Source of the DNA: Phycisphaeraceae bacterium
Lineage (GTDB): Bacteria > Planctomycetota > Phycisphaerae > Phycisphaerales > Phycisphaeraceae
DNA length: 35,508 nt
Assembly: GCA_002686995.1 (NCBI GenBank)
Contig: NYZC01000289.1
Span: 1 to 35,508 of the forward strand
Direction: 5' to 3'
Numbering within the stretch: position 1 is the first letter of the stretch; each line of letters opens with the position of its first letter. A program made the translations under genes and the position numbers. Shown here in pieces: positions 1 to 6,506 of the stretch. The notes below the pieces were generated by a model. The model had not been told where the DNA came from. It ran no database searches and was given only the letters and a program-made list of their open reading frames with translations.

Positions 1-26
1 GGACCATTAGATTCTTCCGGTGTCAC

Positions 27-47
27 TTCTCGTCACCGTGACGAGAA
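27..47. repeat. Perfect 10-bp inverted repeat, terminator-like
   Basis: TTCTCGTCAC and GTGACGAGAA flank a single base, so the sequence can fold into a stem of about nine pairs with a three-base loop. No U-tract follows. It may be the terminator of a gene lying left of the window, or an operator-like dyad; the sequence does not decide between these. Confidence 0.4.
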
Positions 48-54
48 ATTGAAG

Positions 55-133
55 AACCACGGATGAACACGGATGAACACGGATTCTTCTTTCTTTCTGA
101 TTCATCCGTGTCCATCCGTGTCCATCCGTGGTT
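55..133. repeat. Intergenic inverted repeat built from 12-bp tandem units
   Basis: The left arm holds tandem units of the type ACGGATGAACAC. The right arm holds the complementary units GTGTCCATCCGT, and both ends close with AACCACGG/CCGTGGTT. The arms are imperfect complements around a pyrimidine-rich loop (TTCTTCTTTCTTTCTG). The form is that of a dispersed non-coding repeat. No gene is visible from 1 to 221. Confidence 0.65.
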
Positions 134-221
134 CCTGAACGTTTCGGCTCAGCCGCGTTACGCTATGAGTCATTAAGCCATCGGCCATAAGTCAATTGTT
201 ATTGGTTATTTTGGGAGCGAA

Positions 222-590
222 ATGACTGATAGCTTAGTTCATTCGGCAGATGGAGCCATCTCTCGCTGCACGATCTCGTTTCGAATCTGCGCCCCGCTGT
301 GGATGAGCGACGCGACCCTGGACGAGCTTGTCGGCCTGTTCGACCGCTACGACTCGATCGTCGACGAGATCGCCCTGTTCTCGCACGACACCCACGCCCC
401 GCTGCCGCTCGCGGAGTTCGAGCGTCGCACGGAGCGGCTTGCGCGCGTCATGCCCAGGCTGCGCAACGACCATCGGACCGTCGGCATCAACCTGCTCGCC
501 ACGACCGGCCACCACGAGGAGAACCTGCCGGGCTCGCTCGATGAGCCCTGGAATCCTGTCCATGATCCATGTCCAAGCTCCTGTCCATAG
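222..590 (+). pseudogene. N-terminal fragment of a planctomycete-type hypothetical protein (possible glycosidase-like)
   Basis: A GGGAG Shine-Dalgarno sits just before ATG 222, and the first ~110 codons read as a real protein: a beta-strand/helix start (RCTISFRICAPLWM), a charged helix, then GINLLATTGHHEENLPGSLDEPW. That last motif resembles the N-terminus of much longer proteins, probably TIM-barrel, found in carbohydrate islands; this comparison is from memory. After DEPW the sequence collapses into a low-complexity tail made by repeated CCTGTCCAT/TCCATG words and stops at TAG 588-590. I read it as a gene truncated by deletion. It could be expressed as a 122-residue protein, but no complete domain is visible. 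Confidence 0.5.
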
Positions 591-596
591 AGTTCC

Positions 597-938
597 TTGA
601 TGGGCCTGACGACGCCCCTCCACCTCGCCGGCCGCTGCATGCTGGCCTGGTTCGATCCTGAAAAACAGCTCATGCCCGTCGGCGGCTGCGAGGTCGCCCA
701 CGACACGGGCCGATGGTGGGACGCCATGCTGCGTCTCGAGCGGGCCACTGGCTTCATGATCCCGCCCGATCTCGAGAGCGCAATGCTCGCCAACCTGCAG
801 CGCCTGACAGACAACCCCGACGGCCTGCTCATGAATCGTCCGGACATCGACTGGATGCGCGATGACGCGAAGATCAATCCGCACAACCTTCGCGAAGGGA
901 TGCAGGAGGGACCGCTTCCGTTCTACCCGCCGCTGTGA
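597..938 (+). pseudogene. N-terminal fragment of a second, unrelated protein fused in frame behind the first
   Basis: This lies in the same frame as the fragment ending at 590, separated by only TAG and two codons. It reads GLTTPLHLAGRCMLAWFD, then GRWWDAMLRLERATGF and LTDNPDGLLMNRP. The coding quality is good, and it looks like the opening of a large helical carbohydrate-active or lyase-type protein. It ends abruptly at NPHNLREG followed by a short proline-rich tail. ATG 600 or TTG 597 would be the start, but there is no convincing ribosome site. The most economical reading is that a deletion joined two damaged genes. A single 239-codon reading frame with amber readthrough is possible but unlikely. 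Confidence 0.45.
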
Positions 939-948
939 ATTGACCCCG

Positions 949-1614
949 CTACAGTCGCGCCAACGCGTCGTCCAGCTCGACCCTGCGGAACGTCTGCACC
1001 AGCCGATCCGAATCCGCCTGCAGTCCGAGCCATTCGTCGCGCTGCTGCCGGATTCCCGGATCATCCTTCAGCGTGTTGAAGGTGTCGATCACCCAGTCGC
1101 CGATCGGTGAACGGGCGCAGCCAATCGTCACGTCAGCGCCGTCGACCTGGCCGTCGAACGCGTACAGGTAGCAGTGATCGATGTTCCGCCGGGCGCCGGA
1201 CAGCGAGATCTGCTCGTAGGCGCGGTGCGACGGTTCGGAGTCGGGCAGCACGAGCACGTTCACGCCGCGATCGTTGATGGCCTGCAGCTTCTCCTCGGGA
1301 TCCTGCCCGACGTGCACGAGCTTGTGATCGGGCCAGATGTCGAGCATGCCGTAGCACGCCATCGGCTCGGCTCGCTGAAACGCGAAGAAGTCAGGGTACG
1401 CCTTGAACTGACCGCCGTCTGCCCGGTAATCGTCATAGAAGGCGGTAACGTATGCCATCAACAGGCACGCCGCGCCGATGCCGTCGGCTCGATCCGAGGC
1501 GACCAGGCCAAGCCTGCGCGTCTTCGCGAACCCGCGAAAGAAATCCGCATGCGCCGTGGCGCGTCCGTCCACGGTCATCTCGAACTCACTGCCGCGCAGG
1601 GACGAACTGTGCAT
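949..1614 (-). CDS. Unrecognised 221-aa cytoplasmic protein, downstream of SapC
   Basis: I do not recognise this family. The protein has no signal peptide or membrane segment. It contains an ADGIGAACLLMAYVTAFYDDYRA helix region near residues 43-65, several FF/YPDFFAF aromatic patches, a short Rossmann-like strand (VNVLVLPDSEP, about 117-127), and a charged C-terminal helix ending LDDALARL. ATG 1614 follows GGAATC, a weak ribosome site; an internal Met at residue 13 is an alternative. It lies 43 bp after the SapC-family gene on the same strand, so the two are probably co-transcribed. The spacer contains degenerate CCGACCTT repeats related to the heptamer at 4640. Confidence 0.6.
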   Translation of the reverse strand: MHSSSLRGSEFEMTVDGRATAHADFFRGFAKTRRLGLVASDRADGIGAACLLMAYVTAFYDDYRADGGQFKAYPDFFAFQRAEPMACYGMLDIWPDHKLVHVGQDPEEKLQAINDRGVNVLVLPDSEPSHRAYEQISLSGARRNIDHCYLYAFDGQVDGADVTIGCARSPIGDWVIDTFNTLKDDPGIRQQRDEWLGLQADSDRLVQTFRRVELDDALARL

Positions 1615-1657
1615 GATTCCGACTCTTCAGACTTCCCGACCTTCCGACCTTCGACTC

Positions 1658-2374
1658 CTACACCAGCGTCTCCAGGTTCTTCATCGAGATGAGCTGGGCG
1701 TACATCGTCAGCATCAGCCCGTTGGCCACCCATTCTCCCGCCTTGTCGGCCGGGATCTGCCGTAGCTTCTCTTCGTCGATCGCCATGAGGTTGCGGACCG
1801 TGGACCGGTTGCCGGCACGGTCGATATTGATGTCGATCGGACGCAGCAGTTCCTCGCTCTGCATGATGCGGATCGCCTCGAGCGTGCGGTGATGTCCGTG
1901 ATGGACCTTTCTGAGGAAGTTGATCTCCTTGTCCAGGAACGCCGACGGCTTGCCGTCCTCGTAGAGCCGGTCGCCCTTTTCCGTGCCGAATCCCCCGCAC
2001 TCCGGATCGAAGGCGACCGCGAATCGGTCCTCGGGCAGGTTGGCGAGCACGAAGGGGTACCGCCGGATGTAAGCCGGCATGTACGGGGCGGTCCACTGGC
2101 CGTTGTCGCCGATGAAGCGGTTGCCGTCGCTCCCCAGCGACAGCAGGGCGTGGGCCATCACCTCGCCGTCGGCCCCGTCCGATTCCGACGTGCCCCTGGC
2201 GAAGACGATGGGGAACCGGACACACGCCGCCGCGAACTCCTCGGCCAGCAGCGGCACCGAGGTCGCGCCCCGGGCGAACCCCAGATCGGGCAGGGGATCG
2301 AACCGCAGATCGGCGTGGGTTTCGGGGCTCAGAACTTCGACTTTGTTGTAAAAGACTTTGTTGTAAAATAACAT
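1658..2374 (-). CDS. SapC family protein
   Basis: The 238-residue product matches the SapC family layout: an N-terminal KVEVLSPETHADLRF strand, EFAAACVRFPIVFA, then the diagnostic DNGQWTAPYMPAYIRRYPFVL and AVAFDPECGGF. A charged helical C-terminal half follows, with INFLRKV and a run of helices to ISMKNLETLV. SapC proteins were named from a Campylobacter S-layer-associated gene, but their biochemical role is unsettled. There is no signal peptide. The start is ATG 2374. Two perfect copies of a 15-bp unit near the start duplicate residues FYNKV, so the N-terminus reads FYNKVFYNKVEVL; the ancestral protein probably had one copy. It diverges from the URO-D gene at 2421, leaving a 46-bp shared promoter region. 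Confidence 0.85.
   Translation of the reverse strand: MLFYNKVFYNKVEVLSPETHADLRFDPLPDLGFARGATSVPLLAEEFAAACVRFPIVFARGTSESDGADGEVMAHALLSLGSDGNRFIGDNGQWTAPYMPAYIRRYPFVLANLPEDRFAVAFDPECGGFGTEKGDRLYEDGKPSAFLDKEINFLRKVHHGHHRTLEAIRIMQSEELLRPIDINIDRAGNRSTVRNLMAIDEEKLRQIPADKAGEWVANGLMLTMYAQLISMKNLETLV
2339..2368. repeat. Perfect 15-bp tandem duplication inside the SapC start region
   Basis: GACTTTGTTGTAAAA occurs twice, at 2339-2353 and 2354-2368. Because 15 is a multiple of three, the reading frame of the SapC gene is kept and five residues (FYNKV) are repeated. Confidence 0.95.
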
Positions 2375-2420
2375 GCGCCAACCGTAGGACTGCCAGGTCC
2401 GATCGTCAAGGAGTTACGAC

Positions 2421-3515
2421 ATGAACCGCACCTTGACCAGCGAGCAGCGCATCGAAGCCGTGTTTCGTGGCGAGATGGTGGATCGCGTGCCCTTCGCGCT
2501 CAAGGGGTGGCGCGCGCCGTTCTGCGGACAGGAGCGCCTGCTTCGCAACGACGGCATGGGCATCTTCGAAGATTGCCCGGTGTTCACGTCGACCAGTCCG
2601 CACGTCACGACGGAGACGATCAGTTGCGTCGAGGACGGCACTCCGTGCACCCGCACGATCGTCCGCACGCCCGTCGGCGAGATCACATCGGTGAGCCGCA
2701 CGATGGGCGACGACCGAATCGATCGGACGTCGTGGATCGTCGAGCACTTCTTCAAGAGTCCCGAGGACTACAAGGTCCTGATGTTCATCGCCGGCGACGC
2801 GCGGCACGAGCCGGCCTACGAGAACTACGGCCGGCGGCGCGCCCAGATGGACGGCGACGCCTATTTGAAGACCGGTGCCCCCGGCGCGGCGCTCCACGAG
2901 ATCATGATCATGTTCATGGGTGTCGAGACCTTCAGCTTCGAGTGGGCCGAGCGGCGCGACGAGATCATCGCGCTCGACGACGCGATGACCCGCAGCCGCC
3001 GCGACGCGTACCGCATCATTGCGGCGTCGCCGGCCCTCGTCGTCTGCGCGGGAGGCAACTACGCGCCCGAGGTCCTGGGGATGGAGCGGTTCCGCGAGTT
3101 CGTGCTGCCGCACTGGGAGGAAGCGGCCGGGATCCTCCACGAGGGCGGCAAGCTGCTCGGCAGCCACCTGGACGCGAACAACCGTCTCTGGGCCGACGAG
3201 ATCGGAACGTCACCGCTCGACTGGATCGAGGCGTTCACCCCTGCGCCGGACACCGACATGACAATGGCCGAGGCGCGAGCCGCGTGGGCGGGCAAGACGC
3301 TGTTCATCAACTTCCCGTCGTCCGTGCACCTCTCATCGGCGGAGGAGATCGAGGACGCGACGCGCAAGCTTCTCGAAGAAGCCGCCCCCGGGGACCGCTT
3401 CATCATCGGCATCACGGAGAACGTGCCGGAGCACTGCTGGCGCGAAAGCTTCGCGACGATCCTGCGCACGTGCAACGAGTACGGCCGGCTGCCAATTCAC
3501 TCGTCGCGCATCTGA
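2421..3515 (+). CDS. Uroporphyrinogen decarboxylase-like (URO-D superfamily) methyltransferase-type protein
   Basis: The 364-residue protein starts at ATG 2421, eight bases after a clear AAGGAG. It opens with the URO-D-superfamily signature SEQRIEAVFRGEMVDRVPFAL and keeps the TIM-barrel order: ALHEIMIMFMGVETF mid-protein, MERFREFVLPHWEEAAGILHEGGKLLGSHLDANN near residue 245, and ENVPEHCWRESFATIL near the C-terminus. Outside haem synthesis, URO-D-fold proteins act as methyltransferases to or from corrinoid proteins (MtaA, CmuA). The HxC metal motif of those enzymes is HLD here, so the substrate cannot be assigned. True HemE is unlikely given the divergence and the glycosidase context. It diverges from SapC and ends within a strong hairpin. 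Confidence 0.8.
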   Translation: MNRTLTSEQRIEAVFRGEMVDRVPFALKGWRAPFCGQERLLRNDGMGIFEDCPVFTSTSPHVTTETISCVEDGTPCTRTIVRTPVGEITSVSRTMGDDRIDRTSWIVEHFFKSPEDYKVLMFIAGDARHEPAYENYGRRRAQMDGDAYLKTGAPGAALHEIMIMFMGVETFSFEWAERRDEIIALDDAMTRSRRDAYRIIAASPALVVCAGGNYAPEVLGMERFREFVLPHWEEAAGILHEGGKLLGSHLDANNRLWADEIGTSPLDWIEAFTPAPDTDMTMAEARAAWAGKTLFINFPSSVHLSSAEEIEDATRKLLEEAAPGDRFIIGITENVPEHCWRESFATILRTCNEYGRLPIHSSRI

Positions 3516-3534
3516 AGTCGCCGGACTTCAGATG
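3509..3534 (+). terminator. Hairpin overlapping the URO-D stop codon
   Basis: CATCTGAAGTC and GACTTCAGATG form a perfect 11-bp stem with a GCCG loop. The TGA stop at 3513-3515 lies in the left arm. There is no U-tract, so intrinsic termination is plausible rather than certain. Confidence 0.55.
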
Positions 3535-3586
3535 TCCACCCCCGGAAGCAGACGTTGCCCGAACTGTGGCGTGTCCGCGCTGGCAA

Positions 3587-3620
3587 GCACCCCCCCTCAT
3601 AAGGGGGGGTTGGGGGGTGC
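3587..3620. repeat. C-run/G-run inverted repeat with two possible pairings
   Basis: A C7 run is followed by a G7 run and then a G6 run. ACCCCCCC (3589-3596) can pair with GGGGGGGT (3603-3610), or GCACCCCCC can pair with GGGGGGTGC (3612-3620). It lies between convergent genes ending at 3515 and 3652, so it could serve as a bidirectional terminator. The form is typical of dispersed intergenic repeats. Confidence 0.6.
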
Positions 3621-3651
3621 CCATTGACGGCCTTGCGTACCGACACGCGCT

Positions 3652-4611
3652 TCAACCCGCGCCGCTCCCCTCTGAATAACCCATCCCCGTCACTCCGAAG
3701 TCGTTGCCCGTGAACCAGCATCGCCACTGATCGCCGCGGCGAACGACCGACGGGTACGAGCGCTGCCGATCGTCGAACGCGCCGGCTGCGCCGATTCCAA
3801 GCTCGCCATCGGGCCCGATCCGCTGCGCCCAATCCCAGGAAATCCCGTCGCGACTCACGAGCCGGTGCACCCGGTACGCGGTGCCGTACGTGTTGACCCA
3901 CATGACGTAGTGGTCATGCAACCTGACGACGCAGGGCTTCGAGCAGATGTACTCGAACGGCTCCACGCCAAAGCCGCGCGGCGCGACAACGAGGTGATCG
4001 ACAGGCTTCTCCCAGCTCAGGCCGTCGCGCGACTCCGCATAGCCGATGCCGATCTGCGGGATGGTGTCGCCATGCCCGGTCTCTGCACCGTCAGGTCGCG
4101 CCGTGTAGTGCCCCAGAGACGTGTAGTACATGCGGAAGAGATCACCTTCGAGCATCACCCACACGCTTCCGCTGCCCTCGGCGTCGTACAGGCGATCGGG
4201 TGCGACGATCGGATGCTCGGTGTGGTATCGCCACGTGCAGCCGGCGTCCTCGGAGATCGCCACGCCCGTCGTGTTCGGAAGCTTGCCGTTCCGTGACCGG
4301 CCCCATCCACAGAAGTAGAGCAGCCAGTCGCGATCCGTCACCGGCAGCAGAAAGGGAAAGCTCGGACCGGCGCAGTTGTATTTTGACTGCGATTGCGGCC
4401 CGATCAATGGCGTTCCCAGCGGACGCCACCGATCGGGCTCGTCGTTCGCGGCCCCCGCCTGAAGAATCGTGTGCCGTCCCTCCCCATCGGTGCCCCAGTA
4501 CACCATCCGATACGCGTCGTCGATCTCGACCACGTGACACCCGCCGGCCCGCCGCTCATCGAACGGTGGATGCAGCATGCCCGGCGCGACGACGGGCTCG
4601 GCATGTGGCAT
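3652..4611 (-). CDS. Five-bladed beta-propeller glycoside hydrolase-like protein (GH43/GH32/GH130 clan type)
   Basis: The 319-residue product shows repeated propeller blades: YRMVYWGTDGEGRH, DWLLYFCGWGRSRNG, GVAISEDAGCTWRYH, GDLFRMYYTSLG, GIGYAESRDGLSWEKP, RLVSRDGISWDWAQR and DQWRCWFTG. The S(E/R)DGxSW blade motif recurs at least three times and is typical of glycosidases that act on plant or algal oligosaccharides by hydrolysis or phosphorolysis. I chose ATG 4611. The reading frame stays open to 4803, but only by running through a heptanucleotide repeat and over the start of the divergent gene. There is no signal peptide, so it is probably cytoplasmic and acts on imported oligosaccharides. 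The exact family and substrate are unresolved. Confidence 0.75.
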   Translation of the reverse strand: MPHAEPVVAPGMLHPPFDERRAGGCHVVEIDDAYRMVYWGTDGEGRHTILQAGAANDEPDRWRPLGTPLIGPQSQSKYNCAGPSFPFLLPVTDRDWLLYFCGWGRSRNGKLPNTTGVAISEDAGCTWRYHTEHPIVAPDRLYDAEGSGSVWVMLEGDLFRMYYTSLGHYTARPDGAETGHGDTIPQIGIGYAESRDGLSWEKPVDHLVVAPRGFGVEPFEYICSKPCVVRLHDHYVMWVNTYGTAYRVHRLVSRDGISWDWAQRIGPDGELGIGAAGAFDDRQRSYPSVVRRGDQWRCWFTGNDFGVTGMGYSEGSGAG

Positions 4612-4639
4612 CGTCCAAGGAAGCAAGCGCTGGCCTGAC

Positions 4640-4709
4640 GGTCGAAGGTCGAAGGTCGAAGGTCGAAGGTCGAAGGTCGAAGGTCGAAGGTCGAAGGTCG
4701 AAGGTCGAA
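4640..4709. repeat. Ten perfect tandem copies of the heptamer GGTCGAA
   Basis: The 70-bp array is perfect and is followed by a partial GGT. Every frame on either strand is open through it and encodes the same periodic peptide (SKVEGRR or STFDLRP). This explains the false N-terminal extensions of both neighbouring reading frames. It sits in the 155-bp spacer between the divergent genes starting at 4611 and 4767. Confidence 0.97.
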
Positions 4710-4766
4710 GGTATCGTATTTGCAACGTCGGTGCCGAAACTTCGACTCTTCCACGGAGCAACCGCC

Positions 4767-6506
4767 ATGGATCCGATCCTCGATTTCGTAAACGACGACG
4801 CATCCGTTCTGATCAGCGACATGTCCCGGTGTCGTCCCGCCGAGGCGCTTTCCGACAGGCGGCGCAATGACCGATGGCATCTCATTCCATATACGGCCGA
4901 GGCGTTTGACGGGAAGATACTCGGAGCCGGCACGCTCGCCGATGTGCCCGACGTGACGCTGCCATTGAACGCGTCGGGCTGGCACGCCGTGCTCGTGGGC
5001 ATCTGGAATCCGCACTACGCCTACGACGGCGCGTTCCGCATCAAGCTCAAGCTCGAGGGTGACGAGGCGTTCCAGCCGATCAGCGAGCCGGAGCCGCCGC
5101 TGGAATGGCCCGGGCGCGTCGAGTTCGTCGAGGTGTTCTTCACATACGCCGACTTGAGCGGTCGTGACCTGGTCATTCGCAAGCAGTCGAAGGGGCGGCC
5201 TGCCCACGCCTACGTCGGATACGCCAGGCTGGTGCCGCTGGCCGTCGACGAGGTGCGGCGGATCGAGCAGCACCGCGCCGCCACCGATACGCGGATGATG
5301 TATGCGCTCAACGACGGCAACGGACTGTTCTATCTCGGGCCGACCACGCGCGAGGATCTCCTGGAGGAGGTCGAGCAGTACCGGCACTCCGACGTCAGGA
5401 CGCTTGTCTACGCCGCGTCATCGGGCGACGTCGTCGGGCATCCATCGAAGGTCGCGAAGCCGTGGCTGGCCGATGCCGGTGACGGCGTGTGCAGTCCCGG
5501 TCACAAGTTGCTGCGCGACAGCGTCCACGGCCTGCTCGACAACGGCATCGTCGCGCTCGAGGTGCTCGGCGAACACGTCCGCGCGATGGGCGTCGAATTT
5601 CACGTGATGTTCCGGATGGCGATCGTCGGCGACGTCGCCCCATCCGACCTTTGGCACGCCGAAAGCGGCCTCGTCCGCAAACACCCGGAATGGCGCATGG
5701 TCGATATCGACGGCACGCCGGTGGAGAAGGCCAGCTACGCCTATCCCGAGGTCCGCGCGTACATGCTTTCGCTCATCCGCGAAGTCATCGAGGACTACGA
5801 GGTCGACGGCGTGAACCTGGGCTTCATTCGGGGTCCGCACTTCTCGGCCTACGAGTCGATCAGCGTGCAGGATTTCGAGAAGGAGCACGGCATCGATCCG
5901 CGCACGATCGACGAGAATGACGTTCGGGCACAGCGCCATCGAGCGGGTTACGTGACCGCGCTGATCCGCGAAGCGCGGGCGCTGACCGAGGAGGTCAGCC
6001 GGAAGAAGAGGCGTCGAATCGAGCTGTCCGCCACCGCCTACCGAGGCGAGGCCGCGTTCAACCTGTTCTTCGATCTCGATCTGCTGGCCTGGACGGGCGA
6101 GGGACTGGTGGACCGGCTCTTTCTCACCGAGCCGTTCGATCCCGATTTCCTGGACGCATGCCGCGACGCCAACTGCCGGGTGGTGATGGCCGTCGGCGCC
6201 GGCGCCGACCCGATGGAAGCGATGAGCACGATTGCGACGACGGCTCTGCGAGGACACGATCTGCCCGCCGACGGCTTCTGGTACTGGGACATGAACGGCT
6301 GCCAGACCCAGCCCGCGCACTGGCACGCGCTCCGGCAGATCGGCGATCGCGCACGGATGCAGGAGATTGTCGAGTCGCCTCCGGTGCGAAGAACCACGCC
6401 GTTGAAGACCGTCGAGGGGCTTGACGTCTGTCACACGACGAATCACGGCGCCGACGAGCGGGGCTACTGGCCGCCCGAGATGCTCGTTTGCTATTCGGGA
6501 GGTTGA
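4767..6506 (+). CDS. Glycosyl hydrolase-like 10 (GHL10-type) TIM-barrel protein
   Basis: ATG 4767 follows GGAG with an eight-base gap, giving 579 residues. The first ~165 residues form a beta-sandwich-like module (GWHAVLVGIWNPHYAYDGAFRIKLKL, VEVFFTYADLSGRDLVIRKQ). A TIM barrel follows, with TLVYAAS, LLDNGIVALEVLGEHVRAMGVEFHVMFRMAI, HPEWRMVDIDGTPVE, then the GHL10-type PEVRAYMLSLIREVIEDYEVDGVNLGF and finally DGFWYWDMNG. Family members are putative glycosidases of uncertain substrate. No signal peptide is visible. It diverges from the propeller glycosidase and converges on the large minus-strand enzyme with a 16-bp overlap of coding ends. The frame extends upstream to 4200, but this is antisense to the propeller gene and through the heptamer array, so I rejected it. 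Confidence 0.75.
   Translation: MDPILDFVNDDASVLISDMSRCRPAEALSDRRRNDRWHLIPYTAEAFDGKILGAGTLADVPDVTLPLNASGWHAVLVGIWNPHYAYDGAFRIKLKLEGDEAFQPISEPEPPLEWPGRVEFVEVFFTYADLSGRDLVIRKQSKGRPAHAYVGYARLVPLAVDEVRRIEQHRAATDTRMMYALNDGNGLFYLGPTTREDLLEEVEQYRHSDVRTLVYAASSGDVVGHPSKVAKPWLADAGDGVCSPGHKLLRDSVHGLLDNGIVALEVLGEHVRAMGVEFHVMFRMAIVGDVAPSDLWHAESGLVRKHPEWRMVDIDGTPVEKASYAYPEVRAYMLSLIREVIEDYEVDGVNLGFIRGPHFSAYESISVQDFEKEHGIDPRTIDENDVRAQRHRAGYVTALIREARALTEEVSRKKRRRIELSATAYRGEAAFNLFFDLDLLAWTGEGLVDRLFLTEPFDPDFLDACRDANCRVVMAVGAGADPMEAMSTIATTALRGHDLPADGFWYWDMNGCQTQPAHWHALRQIGDRARMQEIVESPPVRRTTPLKTVEGLDVCHTTNHGADERGYWPPEMLVCYSGG

Noticed and set aside
234..1064. Long minus-strand reading frame opposite the two fragments
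   Set aside because: Its composition is that of an antisense shadow, and the plus-strand translation has recognisable protein-like motifs and a ribosome site.
4200..4766. Upstream extension of the GHL10 reading frame
   Set aside because: It is antisense to the propeller glycosidase, arginine/serine-rich, and passes through the heptamer array. ATG 4767 has a good ribosome site.
4612..4803. N-terminal extension of the propeller glycosidase
   Set aside because: It consists of the heptamer-encoded STFDLRP repeat and the antisense of the next gene's start.
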